The notes under the pieces are model-generated. The model worked only from the letters and a program-made list of their open reading frames with translations, did no database searches and was not told the origin of the DNA. From contig OX463836.1 of assembly GCA_949825045.1 (NCBI GenBank), positions 15,538,329 to 15,602,328 on the forward strand: a stretch of 64,000 bases of DNA. The letters are read 5' to 3'. A program made the position numbers and the translations under genes. Shown piece by piece: positions 28,791 to 40,781 of the stretch. The DNA is from Argyresthia goedartella (lineage: Eukaryota > Arthropoda > Insecta > Lepidoptera > Argyresthiidae). Within the stretch, counting starts at the first letter, position 1, and each line of letters opens with the position of its first letter.

Positions 28791-29249
28791 TTAGTTGCGC
28801 GATGATTACAGCAAGTTAACCGGTACTGTGAAGGTCAACCACTCTTGTATCGATGCTCGAGTCAGCCCGGCGGCGCTTGCGGCATAAATCGCGTCGGTTA
28901 TTTTATCACTTGTTTTCAATATTTTGCTTATTTAGTCACATTAAACACAATTTAGCTCACTTTAGATGTTTGGTTTTGATACTTTGTGACATATCCTTAG
29001 AACAAACACGGTTTCACAGTTGGATTTGTAGATTTAGCTAGTAATTTCGATTTATTTAGACAGAGCAGATAGCAAACACGTCCGTACTCGACGAGACCAC
29101 GGGCGGGGGGGAAATAGAGTAGTCATGTTTTAAACCTTTCGTCTATTTATTACAATTTAAACTAAACATTTTCAACGTTTTAAATGAAACGAAATAATAG
29201 GAGCGCATACGCGAAGGAGCTTCACTCAGGTTAAATTACACGCCGTTGA
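28791..29249. other. Spacer between Z and W
   Basis: No gene. AT-rich with a GC-rich island at 28850-28890. It contains the undetermined 5' limits of Z and W. Confidence 0.45.
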
Positions 29250-29553
29250 TCCAACCCGCGCCACCAGCCGACGTCCCCTCCAGCAACAGCTCATCAAAGG
29301 CCACTACTACACAGCGTAATCAAGCTCCGCCCGCTGACGAGGTCCTCATTCATCTGGACAGAAGAACCGCCCATTGCGCGTGAGTAGCCTTGACCGCGGG
29401 CCAATCAGGACGCGGTTCATATTATACTAGACGGAAAGGCATTTCGGCCCAACTTCACGATCGGTGGCCAGCGCACTTGACCTAAAGGCCACCTCAAACC
29501 TCCTCGAGTCACTGAGCGCCTGGTATTTTATAGTGTGAATAAGATCGTTCAGT

Positions 29554-30543
29554 ATGGTTCTCCGTACCCCACCCCCCTCCCCGGCGAAGACTGCTAGTAC
29601 GAGCGCGCTATCTACGGGAGCAAATGCGAGTGACGCTCAACTCGCAGCCAATACGACGCCCATACAGCACTCCTCATCGACACCAAATCTTTCGTCTACT
29701 TTGGGCATGCGTACTGACTCAGTAAACACTTTGCCTAGAGGGGCAAAGCGAAAGCATGACGGGACTGATAATGAGGATGAATTAAGAGATTTTATGGGAA
29801 GTATGCGCGGGATGTTCGCATCATTTTCAAATGACATTGATTCGCGCCTTAATGTACTGCAAGAAAATATCGCTGTCATACGTCAACAGAACAATGAGAT
29901 TACAAAGAGTGTGGAGTTTATGTCTGAGAAGCACGATGAGTTGCTAAAAAGAATTGACGCATTGGAAGCAGGAAAACGTGATGATAAAAAATACATTTTG
30001 TTACTTGAAGATAAGTTAGAGTCACTGGAAAAGAATTCTCGCTCAACATGCGTCGAAATACGAAACATCCCGACAAAACCTGAAGACAAGAGCATGAAGA
30101 CTAAAGCTGGTTTATGCGAAGTATTTAAAAACCTGACAAATGTTATAAGCCTGCCAATTAATGAATCAGATATCAAGGATATTTACAGAACTGCGAATAT
30201 CAAAGACTCATCGAGACCGATTATTGTCGATTTTTGCACGGTTCTAAAAAAGGAGGCACTATTATCAGCGGTCAAAACTTTCAACTCAAAAAAACCAAAC
30301 ACAGATAAACTAAACACTACACATCTGGATCTAATTGCGCCGAAGAGAGGTATTTTCATATCTGAAACTCTCATTCCCAAGACGCAGCGTTTATTCTATA
30401 TGGCTCGAGAATTTGCGAAGGAGAACAAATATGATTTCTGCTGGACCTCTCGTGGTGTAGTCTACCTTCGGAAGTCAGAAAATAAGCCTTACAGCCGTAT
30501 CGCAAGTGACAGTGATTTAGCCAATTTGGTTAATAAGGCGTGA
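29554..30543 (+). CDS. ORF1 protein of element W
   Basis: 329 residues, open. Ser/Thr/Pro-rich N-terminus (LRTPPPSPAKTAST), coiled coil about 90-170 (RLNVLQENIAVIRQQNNEI, KKYILLLEDKLESLEKNS), then CVEIRNIPTKPED and the Baculo_FP-like C-terminus (IFISETLIPKTQRLFYMARE ... FCWTSRGVVYLRKSENKP). It parallels Z ORF1 segment by segment. No finger at the N-terminus. Intact although the ORF2 of the same copy is dead. Confidence 0.88.
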   Translation: MVLRTPPPSPAKTASTSALSTGANASDAQLAANTTPIQHSSSTPNLSSTLGMRTDSVNTLPRGAKRKHDGTDNEDELRDFMGSMRGMFASFSNDIDSRLNVLQENIAVIRQQNNEITKSVEFMSEKHDELLKRIDALEAGKRDDKKYILLLEDKLESLEKNSRSTCVEIRNIPTKPEDKSMKTKAGLCEVFKNLTNVISLPINESDIKDIYRTANIKDSSRPIIVDFCTVLKKEALLSAVKTFNSKKPNTDKLNTTHLDLIAPKRGIFISETLIPKTQRLFYMAREFAKENKYDFCWTSRGVVYLRKSENKPYSRIASDSDLANLVNKA

Positions 30544-30914
30544 CTTATTTTAGAAAATTCTTCAAGTACTTTTCTCCTTTACACTGATATTAAAAATGTT
30601 AAAAACCTAGATCAAATACTACATACACAAATACAAATTCTTAAACAAACATTACACTCACTTATTCCTTCTACAGAAACACATACACAACAAACAGAAA
30701 AACACACACCATTTACATCACCACTCCTGCAAACAATTACTAATTCTCAAGAAAATCGATTAATCAATAAATATTATATAAAGCCCATCATGAATAATAA
30801 ATACAGGTTTAATTCAGAAAACAATACAAAACATGATAATATTATAAATAACACACAAATAATTAAGACTTTGGCCCAGAGTAATATAATTAGATTCAAT
30901 ATAAAAATAAACCA
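30544..30914 (+). other. Inter-ORF spacer of element W
   Basis: No gene. CA-rich part at 30640-30725 (ACACATACACAACAAACAG and similar), then AT-rich. Corresponds to the spacers of Y and Z. Confidence 0.6.
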
Positions 30915-32971
30915 CATTCGATAATGTAAATCAATTAATCAATGATCTGGACGGCATAACGGTCTGTAAATCCATCCTTACTGAGACCAGAAACTGCATA
31001 AATTATGTACCCACGTCGGAGTACTGTCTAAAAATTATCTCTCAAAATATTAGGAGTATTGGTCACAATTTATCGGATTTTCTAGTGCTTCTGCACGAAC
31101 TTAGATTTGACTGTGATATTCTAATTTTCACCGAATGTTGGTTGTCTTGTACTCCTAAAATTCCTATGATTCAAGGCTATAAAAGTTTTTCTAACAAATC
31201 AATAATAAACCAAAACGATGGAGTGGTAATATACTATAAAGAAAACTTACTCGTCACCATAGAAGAGCCAAACCTTGCCGAGGGAAGTTGTCTTATTCTA
31301 AAGCATAATAAAGACATAGCAGTTGTCGCTGTTTACCGCCCACCTTGTTTCTACAATATAGATAATTTTATAGATGGACTAACTAAAATATTTCAGGATT
31401 AATCATCTTTTCCTAATCTAATTTTGACAGGAGACCTCAATATTGATATATACCCAGGTAACCAAAATTGTGATGCCGACCTCTATTTAAATAAAGCTGC
31501 ATATTATGGATTACTACCAGGACACACATTTGTGACCAGGGATATAAGCAATACTTGCTTAGACCACTTACTCCTTAAAACGAAAAATGAAGCTGTTACG
31601 GTAGTTATGCACTCCACTATAACTGACCATAAAGCTGTGCTGTTGTGTATTGATTTAAAGCACAAAAAAGTTAATCCACCATCTACTCTTTCTTCTCTGG
31701 ACACAGAAGCTTAGCAAAAACATTAGGTGACGCAAATTTTGAGTTTATTTTTGAGTTACAGGATCCAAATTCTGCTATGAATAAGTTCATAGGCATTCTT
31801 CAAGGAGCTATAGAGAAAAACACAAAAACTCGGCAAATTTCAAATAAGAAACGCATCTTAGCGGACTCCTCCGCTGTATAAGAAATCGTGATGAATTACA
31901 CAAGAAATCCATTTCCAATCCAAAAAATGAAACTTTTAAACTGACATATAAGAGGTATAGGATTTTTTGTAACAATTTAATGAAAAATTTAAAGAGAGAC
32001 TTTGAAAAGTCGTTACTCCATAAAGCGGGAAACAATACTAAACAGCTTTAGAGGGCTATCAAATCAATTTCCTCAACCACTTCAATAAAGGACCAACCTC
32101 GAGAACTTATTTCAAATCTTAGGCAACCCGTATCATCTTTAGAAACAGTAAATAATTATTTCATAAATGTGGGAAAAAATCTAGCAGAGGCAATAAATCA
32201 ATCAGAACAAATCCCTTTTCAGATAGAACAAAATTCTCTAGTAAACTCATTTGTAATCTTACCAACGGATAATCAGGAAATTGAAAGACTCATCACGAAT
32301 CTAAAGAACGAATGTTCAGTCGGGTGGGATAAAATTTCAAACAAGCTCTTAAATTCCCATAAAAATCAGTTTGTTCCGATACTTACACACATTTTTAACT
32401 TATGTTTAGAGAAGGGAATATTTCCTGATGCTCTAAAACAGTCTGTAATTATTCCGGTTTATAAGGGGGAGGACCGGGATCGTGTTGAGTGCTACAGGGC
32501 AATATCTATTCTCCCCTCCCTCTCCAAGCTTCTGGAACGAATCATGAACACAAGTCTCACTAGCTACCTGGAAAAGAACGGTATTCTGGCTGAAAATCAG
32601 TATGGTTTTCGTGCTGGAAAGTCTACCTCCGATGCTGTACATGAGCTTGCAAACTTCTTAGCGGAAAACCTTGACGAAGGAAAGCGCTGTCTGGGAATTT
32701 TTCTGGACTTAGCCAAAACATTCGACACGGTCTCGGTTGAACTCCTTATAAATAAGCTGGAATTTATAGGTGTAAGAGAGTCCAGTTGGACCTTTTTAGG
32801 AGTTATCTCTCGAGTAGAATACAATGCGTTAAAATAGGTGAACTAACGAGCAGCACGAAACCGGTGAACTGTGGGGTTCCACAAGGAAGTATCCTCGGAC
32901 CCACTCTATTCCTGGTTTATATAAATGACCTTTGTCGCCTTGCGCTACCGCAGGCCAAAATCATCGCTCAT
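30915..32971 (+). pseudogene. ORF2 of element W, 5' part
   Basis: Endonuclease: ISQNIRSIGHNL, ILIFTECWLS, NQNDGVVIYY, VAVYRPPCFYN, then an in-frame TAA at 31400-31402, LTGDLNIDIYPG, STITDHKAVLL. A TAG at 31712 and frame changes follow. Reverse transcriptase from 32169: GWDKISNKLLNS, CYRAISILPSLSKLLERI, FLDLAKTFDTVS, a frameshift near 32790, then CGVPQGSILGPTLFLVYIND. The frame is cut at 32971 by A1. Conserved motifs with several lesions: a dead gene. Confidence 0.88.
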
Positions 32972-33909
32972 ACCCCCTCAACGAGAGTGTTGCAGCGTCT
33001 ACCGCTGCCCCAACCAAAAAACAGCGTCGCCGTCGTCGACGAGGAGACACCTCGCAGCTCAACAGCGCGAGCACCGCGCCGCTCGCTGTCCCTGCTGAGG
33101 CGTGTGTCATGCCGCAAGCTGCTCCGACGGCCGCGCCGTTCACCGTTGCGCACGTTGCGACGCTAGCTGCCGCGAATGCCGCGCCAACCGCCGCCACGTG
33201 CATCAAACCGCACTCCAACACGTGTGTCCCGCCACTCACCTCCACTCGTGTACCGCCAGCTACCAAAATATGTGCTCAGAGAAAAACTCTGTTGTTCTCC
33301 GACAAAGTAGGTGCAGGATTTGGGACTCTATTACATAACCGGCTTAACCAAAAAGTAACGAACATTTGCTGTCCAAATAGTTCATTTGTAGATCTAGTGA
33401 AGATGATTAGTCGCGGTATCTATGATGAGTACAGCACAATTGTAATTATGGTAGGAAATCATTCAAACATTAGTCGGAATGATTTGAATAAAAGTGTTGA
33501 AACACTTCTAGACTTACATAGTAGGATGAAATGCAAATTTATACTATGCAATTTTCCATATGCCTGTAATTTGACAGAACTACAGAACAAATCTGTGCAT
33601 AGAATGAATATTCATTTATTTAATTTAACATGTCATCACAGCGATGCTATTTTATATTTCGACATGAATAATTTTATTCATAACTTTACTCTGACACGGG
33701 ATACATTGTACCTGTCTAATAAATATAGAAAATTAGTAGCTACATTGTTAGCTTATAATATATGCGACGCAGCTATAGTTGGTTTAACTAAGTTCAACTT
33801 GACATCAGCTTATTTTAAGAGTAATATGACATGCACCCCTATTGGGAATTCACCTGTTAATTATACTTTGCATGCAACATTGGAATCTGTTCCAAGTAAT
33901 TTAAATTAG
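32972..33909 (+). pseudogene. ORF1 C-terminal part of A1 (SGNH-like domain)
   Basis: About 312 codons in frame to TAG 33907-33909. Arg/Ala-rich start (QRRRRRRGDTSQLNS), then the folded C-terminal domain: TLLFSDKVGAGFGTLLHNRL, VIMVGNHSNISRNDL, FILCNFPYACNLTEL, TRDTLYLSNKYRKLVATLL. Nearly identical to A2. The N-terminal coiled coil is missing through truncation, and the apparent upstream frame belongs to W. See A2 for the domain call. Confidence 0.85.
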
Positions 33910-33956
33910 TTCATAAGACAATAGAGGAAATCTCTAGCATACAAGAGCCACTAAAT

Positions 33957-36820
33957 ATGTCAAAATGTAAGCCCCAGTTAAATATTGCCCATCAAAACAT
34001 CCAGGGGCTACCTGGCAAAGAACTTGTATTAGAATTATTTCTAAAAAATTCTGACATTGATATTATTTGTGTTACTGAACACTGGTTGAAGGAAAATATG
34101 ATGTCTTTTAACATAAATAATTACAAAATTGTCAGTTGTTACAATAGAAAGACTGCTGATAGAGGTGGTTCTTTAATCTTAGTGAAAAATAATATTAAGG
34201 TGAAACAACGGAAAGATATTCTTGCACTTACTGTTGAAAGACAAATAGAGGTATCCTGTGTTGAGTTAGATAGCCATATTATTGTTTGTGTCTACAGGCC
34301 ACCGAGGGATGAAAAAGGCCATGGCAATTTCGAAATATTTGAGAAAATTATGGAGGAAGCCCTCATTAAACTTTGTAATAACAGAAAAAAGTTAATTATT
34401 TGTGGCGATCTTAATGTAGATCTGCTTGTAGATACAACACTGAAGCGACGATTAATAACTCTGTTCAAATCATTTAATTTATGTCATGTATTTCTAGAGC
34501 CGACTAGAATTACACTTACCAGCCAAACTTGCTTAGATAACGTTTTTTGTGACTGTGCATTCACAAGTAAAAGTGTAATTAACTGCTTACCCTCCGATCA
34601 CAGTGGTCAAACAGTTTCATTCCCAATAACTATTAAGGATAAGACTGGTCCATCATTTTATAGGTCTATTACATCCCATAGACTAGAGACATATACGAAA
34701 AACTTAGATATAAATTTGCCAGTACCGGATTTTAATGAACAGAACCCAAACAAAATCTACTCAGACTTCTTCAACATTATTCAGACAGAATTCAATAAAG
34801 TTTTCAAATTAAAGAAAGTCAGTGACTACAACGGTAAATCTAAATTTAATGACTGGGCAACGTTTGGAATTCGTAAAAGTAGAGTTATCTTGTATGACCT
34901 TTATGATCAAAAACCTATAACTTTGATCAAAAATTTCATGACTATGTTAAAAAATATTCCAAAACTTTCAAGTTGGTTTGTAGAACTGCAAAAACTTTAC
35001 ACATTAATAGAAAAATTCAAAATTCAAATAATAGAATGAAAACAGTTTGGCAAATAATAAACCGCGAAACTGGCAAAGTTATACCAAGGGACAGTGATTT
35101 CTGCCTAAAGATAGGTGATGATGTTGTTAAATCCAACGCTGATGTTGCTCGAGCTTTTGAAACATTCTTCACCAATGTACCCGTACTCACAACGGACCGT
35201 CTAAATTCATCTCCATTTGAAGCAGAGACTTTATTAAAAAATAACACTAGCGTCAGTAATGTATATTTAAAATTTCATCATGTATATCCCCAGGACATTG
35301 TCAAAACGTTTAAATTACTTAACTTAAAAAATACGGAAGACCTGTGGGGTATATCAGTCAAAGTCATTGGTTCAGTAATTCTAGTTATAGCCCCACACTT
35401 AGCTTATATATTCAATAAATGTGTTGACGATGGGGCTTTTCCAGACCTCATGAAACACAGTAAACTTATACCGCTGTTCAAATCGGGAGATAAGGGCGAT
35501 CCTTCAAATTTCAGACCAATATTTGTTCTTCCAACACTAAGTAAAATATTTGAAAAGATTATACTCAATCAAATGCTCTCACACTTCAACCGTACAAAAC
35601 AACTCCATGCTAAACAATATGGTTTCACTAGGGGTAAATCGACTACGGATGCAGGTATTACCCTTGTATCTCATATTTATTCTGCATGGGAGGCCGCACA
35701 GGATGCTATCGGAGTTTTTTGCGACCTGTCGAAGGCGTTTGATTGTGTTGATCATAATACGCTATTAATTAAATTAAATCATTACGGAGTTAGAAATAAA
35801 GCGTTGGATCTACTAAGATCATACCTAAGCAATAGAATTCAAAAGGCAGAAGTTAACGGCGTAAAATCTGATGGATCGGGTGTTAAAATTGGCGTTCCAC
35901 AAGGTTCCATATTAGGCCCTTTCTTATTCCTGGTATATATTAATGATCTGCCTTTCATGGTGGAGAAATTAACTGACATAGTGTTGTTTGCTGATGATAC
36001 TTCAATGGTCTTCAAAATTGAAAGACAAAAAGGAGATTTTGATGATGTTAATGGTGCATTGTCTTTAACCTTGAATTGGTTCACAGTTAATAATTTATTG
36101 TTAAACGCTTGTAAAACCAAGTGTATCAAATTCTCACTTCCAAATGTCAGGCAAGTTGAGACCAGTTTGGTGTTAGACAACAGCACGTTAGAATTGGTAA
36201 ATGATACGAAGTTTCTTGGAATAACCATTGATACCAAATTGCAGTGGGGACCCCACATAGATAAATTGGCTGGTAAATTAAGTTCTGCGGCTTACGCTGT
36301 TAGGAACATCAGACAAAGCACGGATGTGGCTACATCTAGGCTAGTATATTTTAGTTACTTTCATAGTGTGATGTCCTATGGTATCTTGTTGTGGGGGAAA
36401 GCAGCGGATATTCAAACTATTTTTATTTTACAGAAAAGAGCTATTCGAGCAATTTATAATTTGAAACGAACAGACTCCTTAAGAGAGCTTTTTAAAGAAA
36501 TTGACATACAAACAGTAGCTAGTCAATTTATTTTTGAAAATATAATGTATGTACGCAAGAACCTTAAAACATTTTCCAAACTTAGCGACAGCTGTAATGT
36601 TAACCTAAGAAATAATCACAGACTATGTGCGCCCCGTTTTAGACTCGCGAAGGTTAGCAATTCTTTCAAGAGTCAGTGCATTCTCTACTACAATAAGATA
36701 CCTCTGGAGATTTTGAAATTGCCATTTGAGCAATTTAAAAAGCATGTTAAAGCGACTTTGTCGAAAAAGGGATATTACAATGTTCAAGATCACTTAAATG
36801 ACAGGACTGTATGGGGTTAA
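33957..36820 (+). pseudogene. ORF2 of A1 with a single frameshift
   Basis: Endonuclease: IAHQNIQGLPGKEL, DIICVTEHWLKEN (Glu), VCVYRPPRDEKGHG, ICGDLNVDLLV, CLPSDHSGQTVSF (Asp-His). Reverse transcriptase: FRPIFVLPTLSKIFE, VFCDLSKAFDCVDHN, IGVPQGSILGPFLFLVYIND, LFADDTSMVF, FLGITIDTKLQWGPH, end DRTVWG. The two frames overlap at 34973-35039. The cause is one missing A in a run after TATGATC near 34905-34915, where A2 has six A and A1 five. Otherwise complete (about 950 codons). Confidence 0.9.
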
Positions 36821-37100
36821 TCTGGCTCAACACAGACCTTGCTGTTAATAATTTTGTAATTATTTATTCCTGCTTATTAATCATAACAATTATTTTTTTC
36901 ATATTTGTATTAGTTAAGCACAACCTATTTTTAAAAGAGATCTAAAAATAAATCTGTGGGAGTTTCTACGCCTTTCTTCTCCCACAGTGGTCCAATGTAG
37001 AGAAGAGGCAAAAAATGACGTTTGCTAAGTATATGTAAATATCTACAGTAATAAAGTACTTTGACTATTGACTATTGACTATTGACTATTGACTATTGAC

Positions 37101-37967
37101 TATGCCGATGATACAGTCTTACTTTTTGCAGGTAGTGGATGGGACGAGGTATTTGATAGTGCCCAGCGGGGCTTTGATATTGTTTCTCGCTGGTTACAAC
37201 AAAATGTTTTGACCCTTAACTCTGAAAAAACCAAATATTTGAGTTTCTCCATCCTTAGCTCTACACAACCGAATATCGAATACAAATTATTTGCCCACAC
37301 CTGCGATACACTTGGCCTGAATTCGTGTATGTGTAGAGTTCTGGAAAGGACACAAACAATAAAATATTTGGGTGTAACTCTCGATAATAATTTGAAATTT
37401 CAGCATCATATCCAGGCTCTTGGTTCCAAAATTAGAAAATTAATATATGTTTTTAAGAGTCTCAGGCATGTAGCTGAGGCATCGCTTATGAAACGTATTT
37501 ACGTAGCTCTTACTGAATCCCTGTTACGTTACTGCATTACTAGCTGGGGTGGCGCCCATAAGACAACACTCTTACGCGTAGAGAGGGCTCAGCGTGCAGT
37601 ATTGAAGGTCTGCACATTTAAACCTTTCATTTATCCTACAACGAAACTCTTCAATTTTTGCGACGTTCTAACTGTTAGGAAAATATTCATACAATGTATT
37701 ATACTGAAACAGCACAGTAAGCTCGTTCCTAGTAATACAGCAGTAACAACAAAACGAAGAAAAGACAAAGTATGCAAAACTGTAAAGGTGCGTACAAGCG
37801 TTATGCAAAGATTTTTCAAGTTCCTTGGACCTCATCTCTACAATGAAATCAGCAAACACGGTGAAATGTACACAAAACCAGTATTTGAAATTAAGAAAAC
37901 TATATACAAATGGCTAAGATCCCTAACGTATGAGGAAACTGAAAACATTTTAACGATTTTATTCTAA
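37101..37967 (+). pseudogene. ORF2 of element W, 3' part
   Basis: Starts at the catalytic ADDTVLLFAG, then GFDIVSRWLQQNVLTLN, KYLGVTLDNNLKFQHH, SWGGAHKTTLLRVERAQRAV and the C-terminal domain ending LTYEETENILTILF. No lesion in this part. The apparent start in the preceding heptamer tail is artificial. Confidence 0.88.
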
Positions 37968-38512
37968 TACCAAATATGCTATTAATAATTAATAAAAATA
38001 AAAATTTTACAAAATCAATCCACGCTATTAACAAAAATAAAATATGTCAATAGGTATTTTAAAATAAATAAATAATAATAATTAAATATTAATAATTATC
38101 AACACTTCCATGCACTACTCACAACAATAAACCATTCAAACATTACACTTTTCATCTTCTCTTTACACACACACATATACAAACATTACACAAACTAAGC
38201 TATAATTAAAAATTTAATGTTACTTTAATTTCAACTTTATGTTTTAATGTTAATTTTAAATAATTCTGTTCTAATAATTTCAATATATGAATTTTTATTG
38301 TAATTTATCATCATGTCAAAAAATTTCCTACTTTTTAAAACTATTTGAAATTGTGTCATCTACTGGTGGGAAGGATCTACTTATCCTATGCCACAGGGCT
38401 TGCCCTTTTTTAGGGAGTAGTGAATATCCCTTGTTCTTTACTGCGTAAAAAACAAGTTTATGTGCATATTTACCTGAATAAAGTATTTCTATTCTATTTC
38501 TATTTCTATTAC
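37968..38512 (+). other. 3' untranslated region of W
   Basis: No gene. AT-rich, a short CA-rich part (38160-38190), CAGGGCTTGCCC as in V and Y, AATAAA and a TTTCTA repeat tail. Confidence 0.6.
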
Positions 38513-38787
38513 AAAAAAGTTTTAAAAAATAAATTGTATTTTTTTTAAACATTGTGTTAAAAACGTCTGTTTATCTTTTTTGTAATAACCCTGTATTTTT
38601 TTTAACAGTCGTACAACTAAATTTCCAGCAGAGGTATTCTGTTATTTTTTCGAATCGAACTCACTTCGAATAAGTAATGCTATTGGTCGAGCAAGAGAAC
38701 TTTATTTATTTATACCAAATACAACTTTTCAAGCAATACCCATAGTTATTTGCATATATTTATATTTTATTATTATATATAAAAAAC
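38513..38787. other. Unassigned AT-rich stretch left of the numt
   Basis: No gene recognised between the tail of W and the first mitochondrial base I can identify. It might hold more, rearranged, mitochondrial sequence, but I could not align it to ND5. Confidence 0.4.
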
Positions 38788-38955
38788 CCAATCCAATCTA
38801 ATAAAATTGAAAATACAATTTCTATTGAATTTAAAGAAATAATTTCTCATTCTAAGAATAAAACTAAATCATTTATAAAAAAATAAATAAATCTTAAAAA
38901 ATTCATTATTCTTATAGAAAATAAAAAAAAAATCTTAAAAAACAAATTATATTAT
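38788..38955 (-). pseudogene. ND5: ND5 N-terminal fragment (numt)
   Basis: Under the mitochondrial code the minus strand reads LFLEWEIISLNSMEIVFSIL and then LDW, the N-terminal region of ND5, and stops matching at about 38788. Only about 55 codons of a roughly 570-codon gene are left. Confidence 0.8.
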
Positions 38956-38960
38956 TAATA

Positions 38961-39027
38961 ATTTAAAGTAACTTTATTTACATTTTTGACATCACAAATC
39001 AATATATTTTTTTTAAATTATTTAAAT
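38961..39027 (-). tRNA. trnH: tRNA-His (GTG), numt copy
   Basis: Acceptor arms ATTTAAA (38961-38967) and TTTAAAT (39021-39027) pair. The anticodon loop has GTG on the minus strand (GATTTGTGATGTC). Position between ND5 and ND4 is as in insect mitochondria. Not expected to be expressed in the nucleus. Confidence 0.75.
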
Positions 39028-40364
39028 AAAATCAAATTATCATATAATCAACTTTTAGAATAATAATATTTAAAGGGAATCAATGTAATATTAAAATTAA
39101 ATATTCACGAGAAGTTGATATATAAAATCTATATATCCCTAAATAATATTTCCCATGTTGAACAAATGAATATAAATATAATCTATATCCAGCTCTAAAA
39201 AAAGAAATAAGAACTAATATAATTATTGTTATAAATGATCACCCTATTAATCTATTAATTAATCTAATTTCCCCTAATAAATTTAAAGAAGGAGGAGCGG
39301 ATATATTTGAAGATAATAATAAAAATCATCAAATACTTATTGAAGGTATAAATGTTAATATTCCTTTATTAATAAATAATCTTCGACTATGTAATCGCTC
39401 ATAATTAATATTTGCTAAACAAAATATCCCTGAAGAACATAAGCCATGCCCAATTATTATAATATAAGAACCATAAAACCCTCAATAATTTATTGTCATA
39501 ATTCCTCTAATAACAATTCTTATATGAGCAACTGAAGAATAAACAATTAAAGACTTAAGATCCACTTGACAAAAACATATTAATCTAACATAAAATCCAC
39601 CAATTAATCTAATTGTAACTCATCAATATCTTAATTTTATATTAATTTCCTGTAAAAAAATTAATATCCGTATTATCCCATAACCTCCTAATTTTAACAT
39701 AATACCAGCTAAAATTATTGAACCTGATACAGGAGCTTCAACATGAGCTTTTGGCAATCATAAATGAACAAAATATATTGGCATTTTCATCAAAAACGCT
39801 ATAATTATACATAAATATAACAAAAATAAATTTAAATTACTAAATTTTAATATATATATTAATATAAAATTTAATTTATTATATAAATAAAAAATTCCTA
39901 TTAATAAAGGTAAAGAAGCAAATAAAGTATAAAATAATAAATAAATACCAGCCTGAATTCGTTCAGGCTGATACCCTCAACCAATAATCAATATTAATGT
40001 TGGAATTAATCTACCTTCAAAAAAAAGATAAAACATAAATATATTTATAACTCTAAAAGTTAGAAATAGTATAGTTAATAAAAAATAATATTAAAAATAA
40101 AAAAAAAACAAAATATTTATTTTTATATAAATTTTCTCTAGCTATAATTATTAATATACAAATTCAAATTCTTAATAAAATTAATCCATATGATAGAATA
40201 TCACAACCTAAAATATATCTTAAATTGAAAAATCCTCTATATGTATTAATTACAACTATAAATAAAAATATTATTATTATTATTATTATTTGAACAATTC
40301 AAAATATATTTTTTAAAAAACATAAAGGCATTATAAAAATTATTATTATTAATTTTTTTATCAT
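39018..40364 (-). pseudogene. ND4: ND4 (numt)
   Basis: Nearly full-length subunit 4 of mitochondrial complex I, start at 40364 overlapping the ND4L end. Recognisable parts: [20 protein letters not shown] and [17 protein letters not shown] blocks at about 39690-39990. At the T run around 40075-40100 (minus) my reading needs one base more or two fewer to stay in frame, so this copy is shifted. It ends at about 39018, overlapping tRNA-His. Confidence 0.75.
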
Positions 40365-40645
40365 TATACTAAATTAAAACTTTGAAAATAATCATTCCCA
40401 TGAGTGCGAATTAATGAAACTAAAATTGATAGCCCTAAAGCCCCTTCACAAACTGAAAAAACTAAAAAAACTATTAATATGTATATATTAAAAAAAAAAA
40501 AAAAAGCTAATATGAAAAAAAAAATTCTTAAAATAATAAATTCTAATCTTAATAAAACTACTATTAAATGTTTATGTTTAGAAACAAAAATTATATTTCC
40601 AATAAAAAATATAACAAAAAAAATAATTCATATTTTTACTATCAT
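40364..40645 (-). pseudogene. ND4L: ND4L (numt), open under mitochondrial code
   Basis: 94 codons including stop, start ATG at 40645. Reads with TGA as Trp near the N-terminus, KHKHLMVVLLSLEF in the middle and [20 protein letters not shown] near the end, all typical of ND4L. A homopolymer at about 40490-40506 is in frame. Full length. In standard code TGA stops it early. Confidence 0.8.
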
Positions 40646-40647
40646 TT

Positions 40648-40710
40648 GTTTTAATAGTTTAAAAAAACATTGGTCTTGTAAGTCAAAAATAAGAAATTTC
40701 TTTTAAAACT
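40648..40710 (+). tRNA. trnT: tRNA-Thr (TGT), numt copy
   Basis: Arms GTTTTAA (40648-40654) and TTAAAAC (40703-40709) pair. The anticodon loop reads CTTGTAA. Position between ND4L and tRNA-Pro as in insects. Confidence 0.8.
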
Positions 40711-40777
40711 TCAAAGAAAAAGAAAATTCTTTATCAATAATCTCCAAAATTATTATTTTTATTAAACTACTCTTTGA
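40711..40777 (-). tRNA. trnP: tRNA-Pro (TGG), numt copy
   Basis: TCAAAGA (40711-40717) and TCTTTGA (40771-40777) pair. The minus strand has TTTTGGAGA around the anticodon TGG. Confidence 0.8.
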
Positions 40778-40781
40778 AATC

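Larger units (their letters stand above)
32972..37100 (+). mobile_element. Non-LTR element A1, 5'-truncated
   Basis: Starts at CCCCTCAACGAGAGTGTTGC, which is inside ORF1 of A2 (50738), so about 1.6 kb of the 5' end is missing. It ends with the conserved hairpin (arms 36954-36962 and 36979-36987), AATAAA near 37051 and about six TTGACTA units at 37060-37103. Inserted in the reverse transcriptase of W. Confidence 0.92.
29250..38512 (+). mobile_element. Non-LTR retrotransposon W, interrupted by A1
   Basis: Plus-strand member of the Y/Z group. GC-rich 5' region (29250-29553), intact ORF1, decayed ORF2 split by A1 (32972-37100), 3' untranslated region with a CA-rich stretch (38160-38190), AATAAA near 38478 and a (TTTCTA)n tail at about 38483-38512. 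The ORF2 halves meet exactly at the FADD region: AKIIA before A1, ADDTVLLF after. Confidence 0.8.

Noticed and set aside
32961..33266. Minus-strand Ala/Val-rich open frames (also 50576-51031)
   Set aside because: Shadow frames of the GC-rich linker of A ORF1; present in both copies only because the linker is.
40404..40706. Plus-strand Lys-rich frame of 100 codons
   Set aside because: Antisense of ND4L and AT-rich; not a protein gene.
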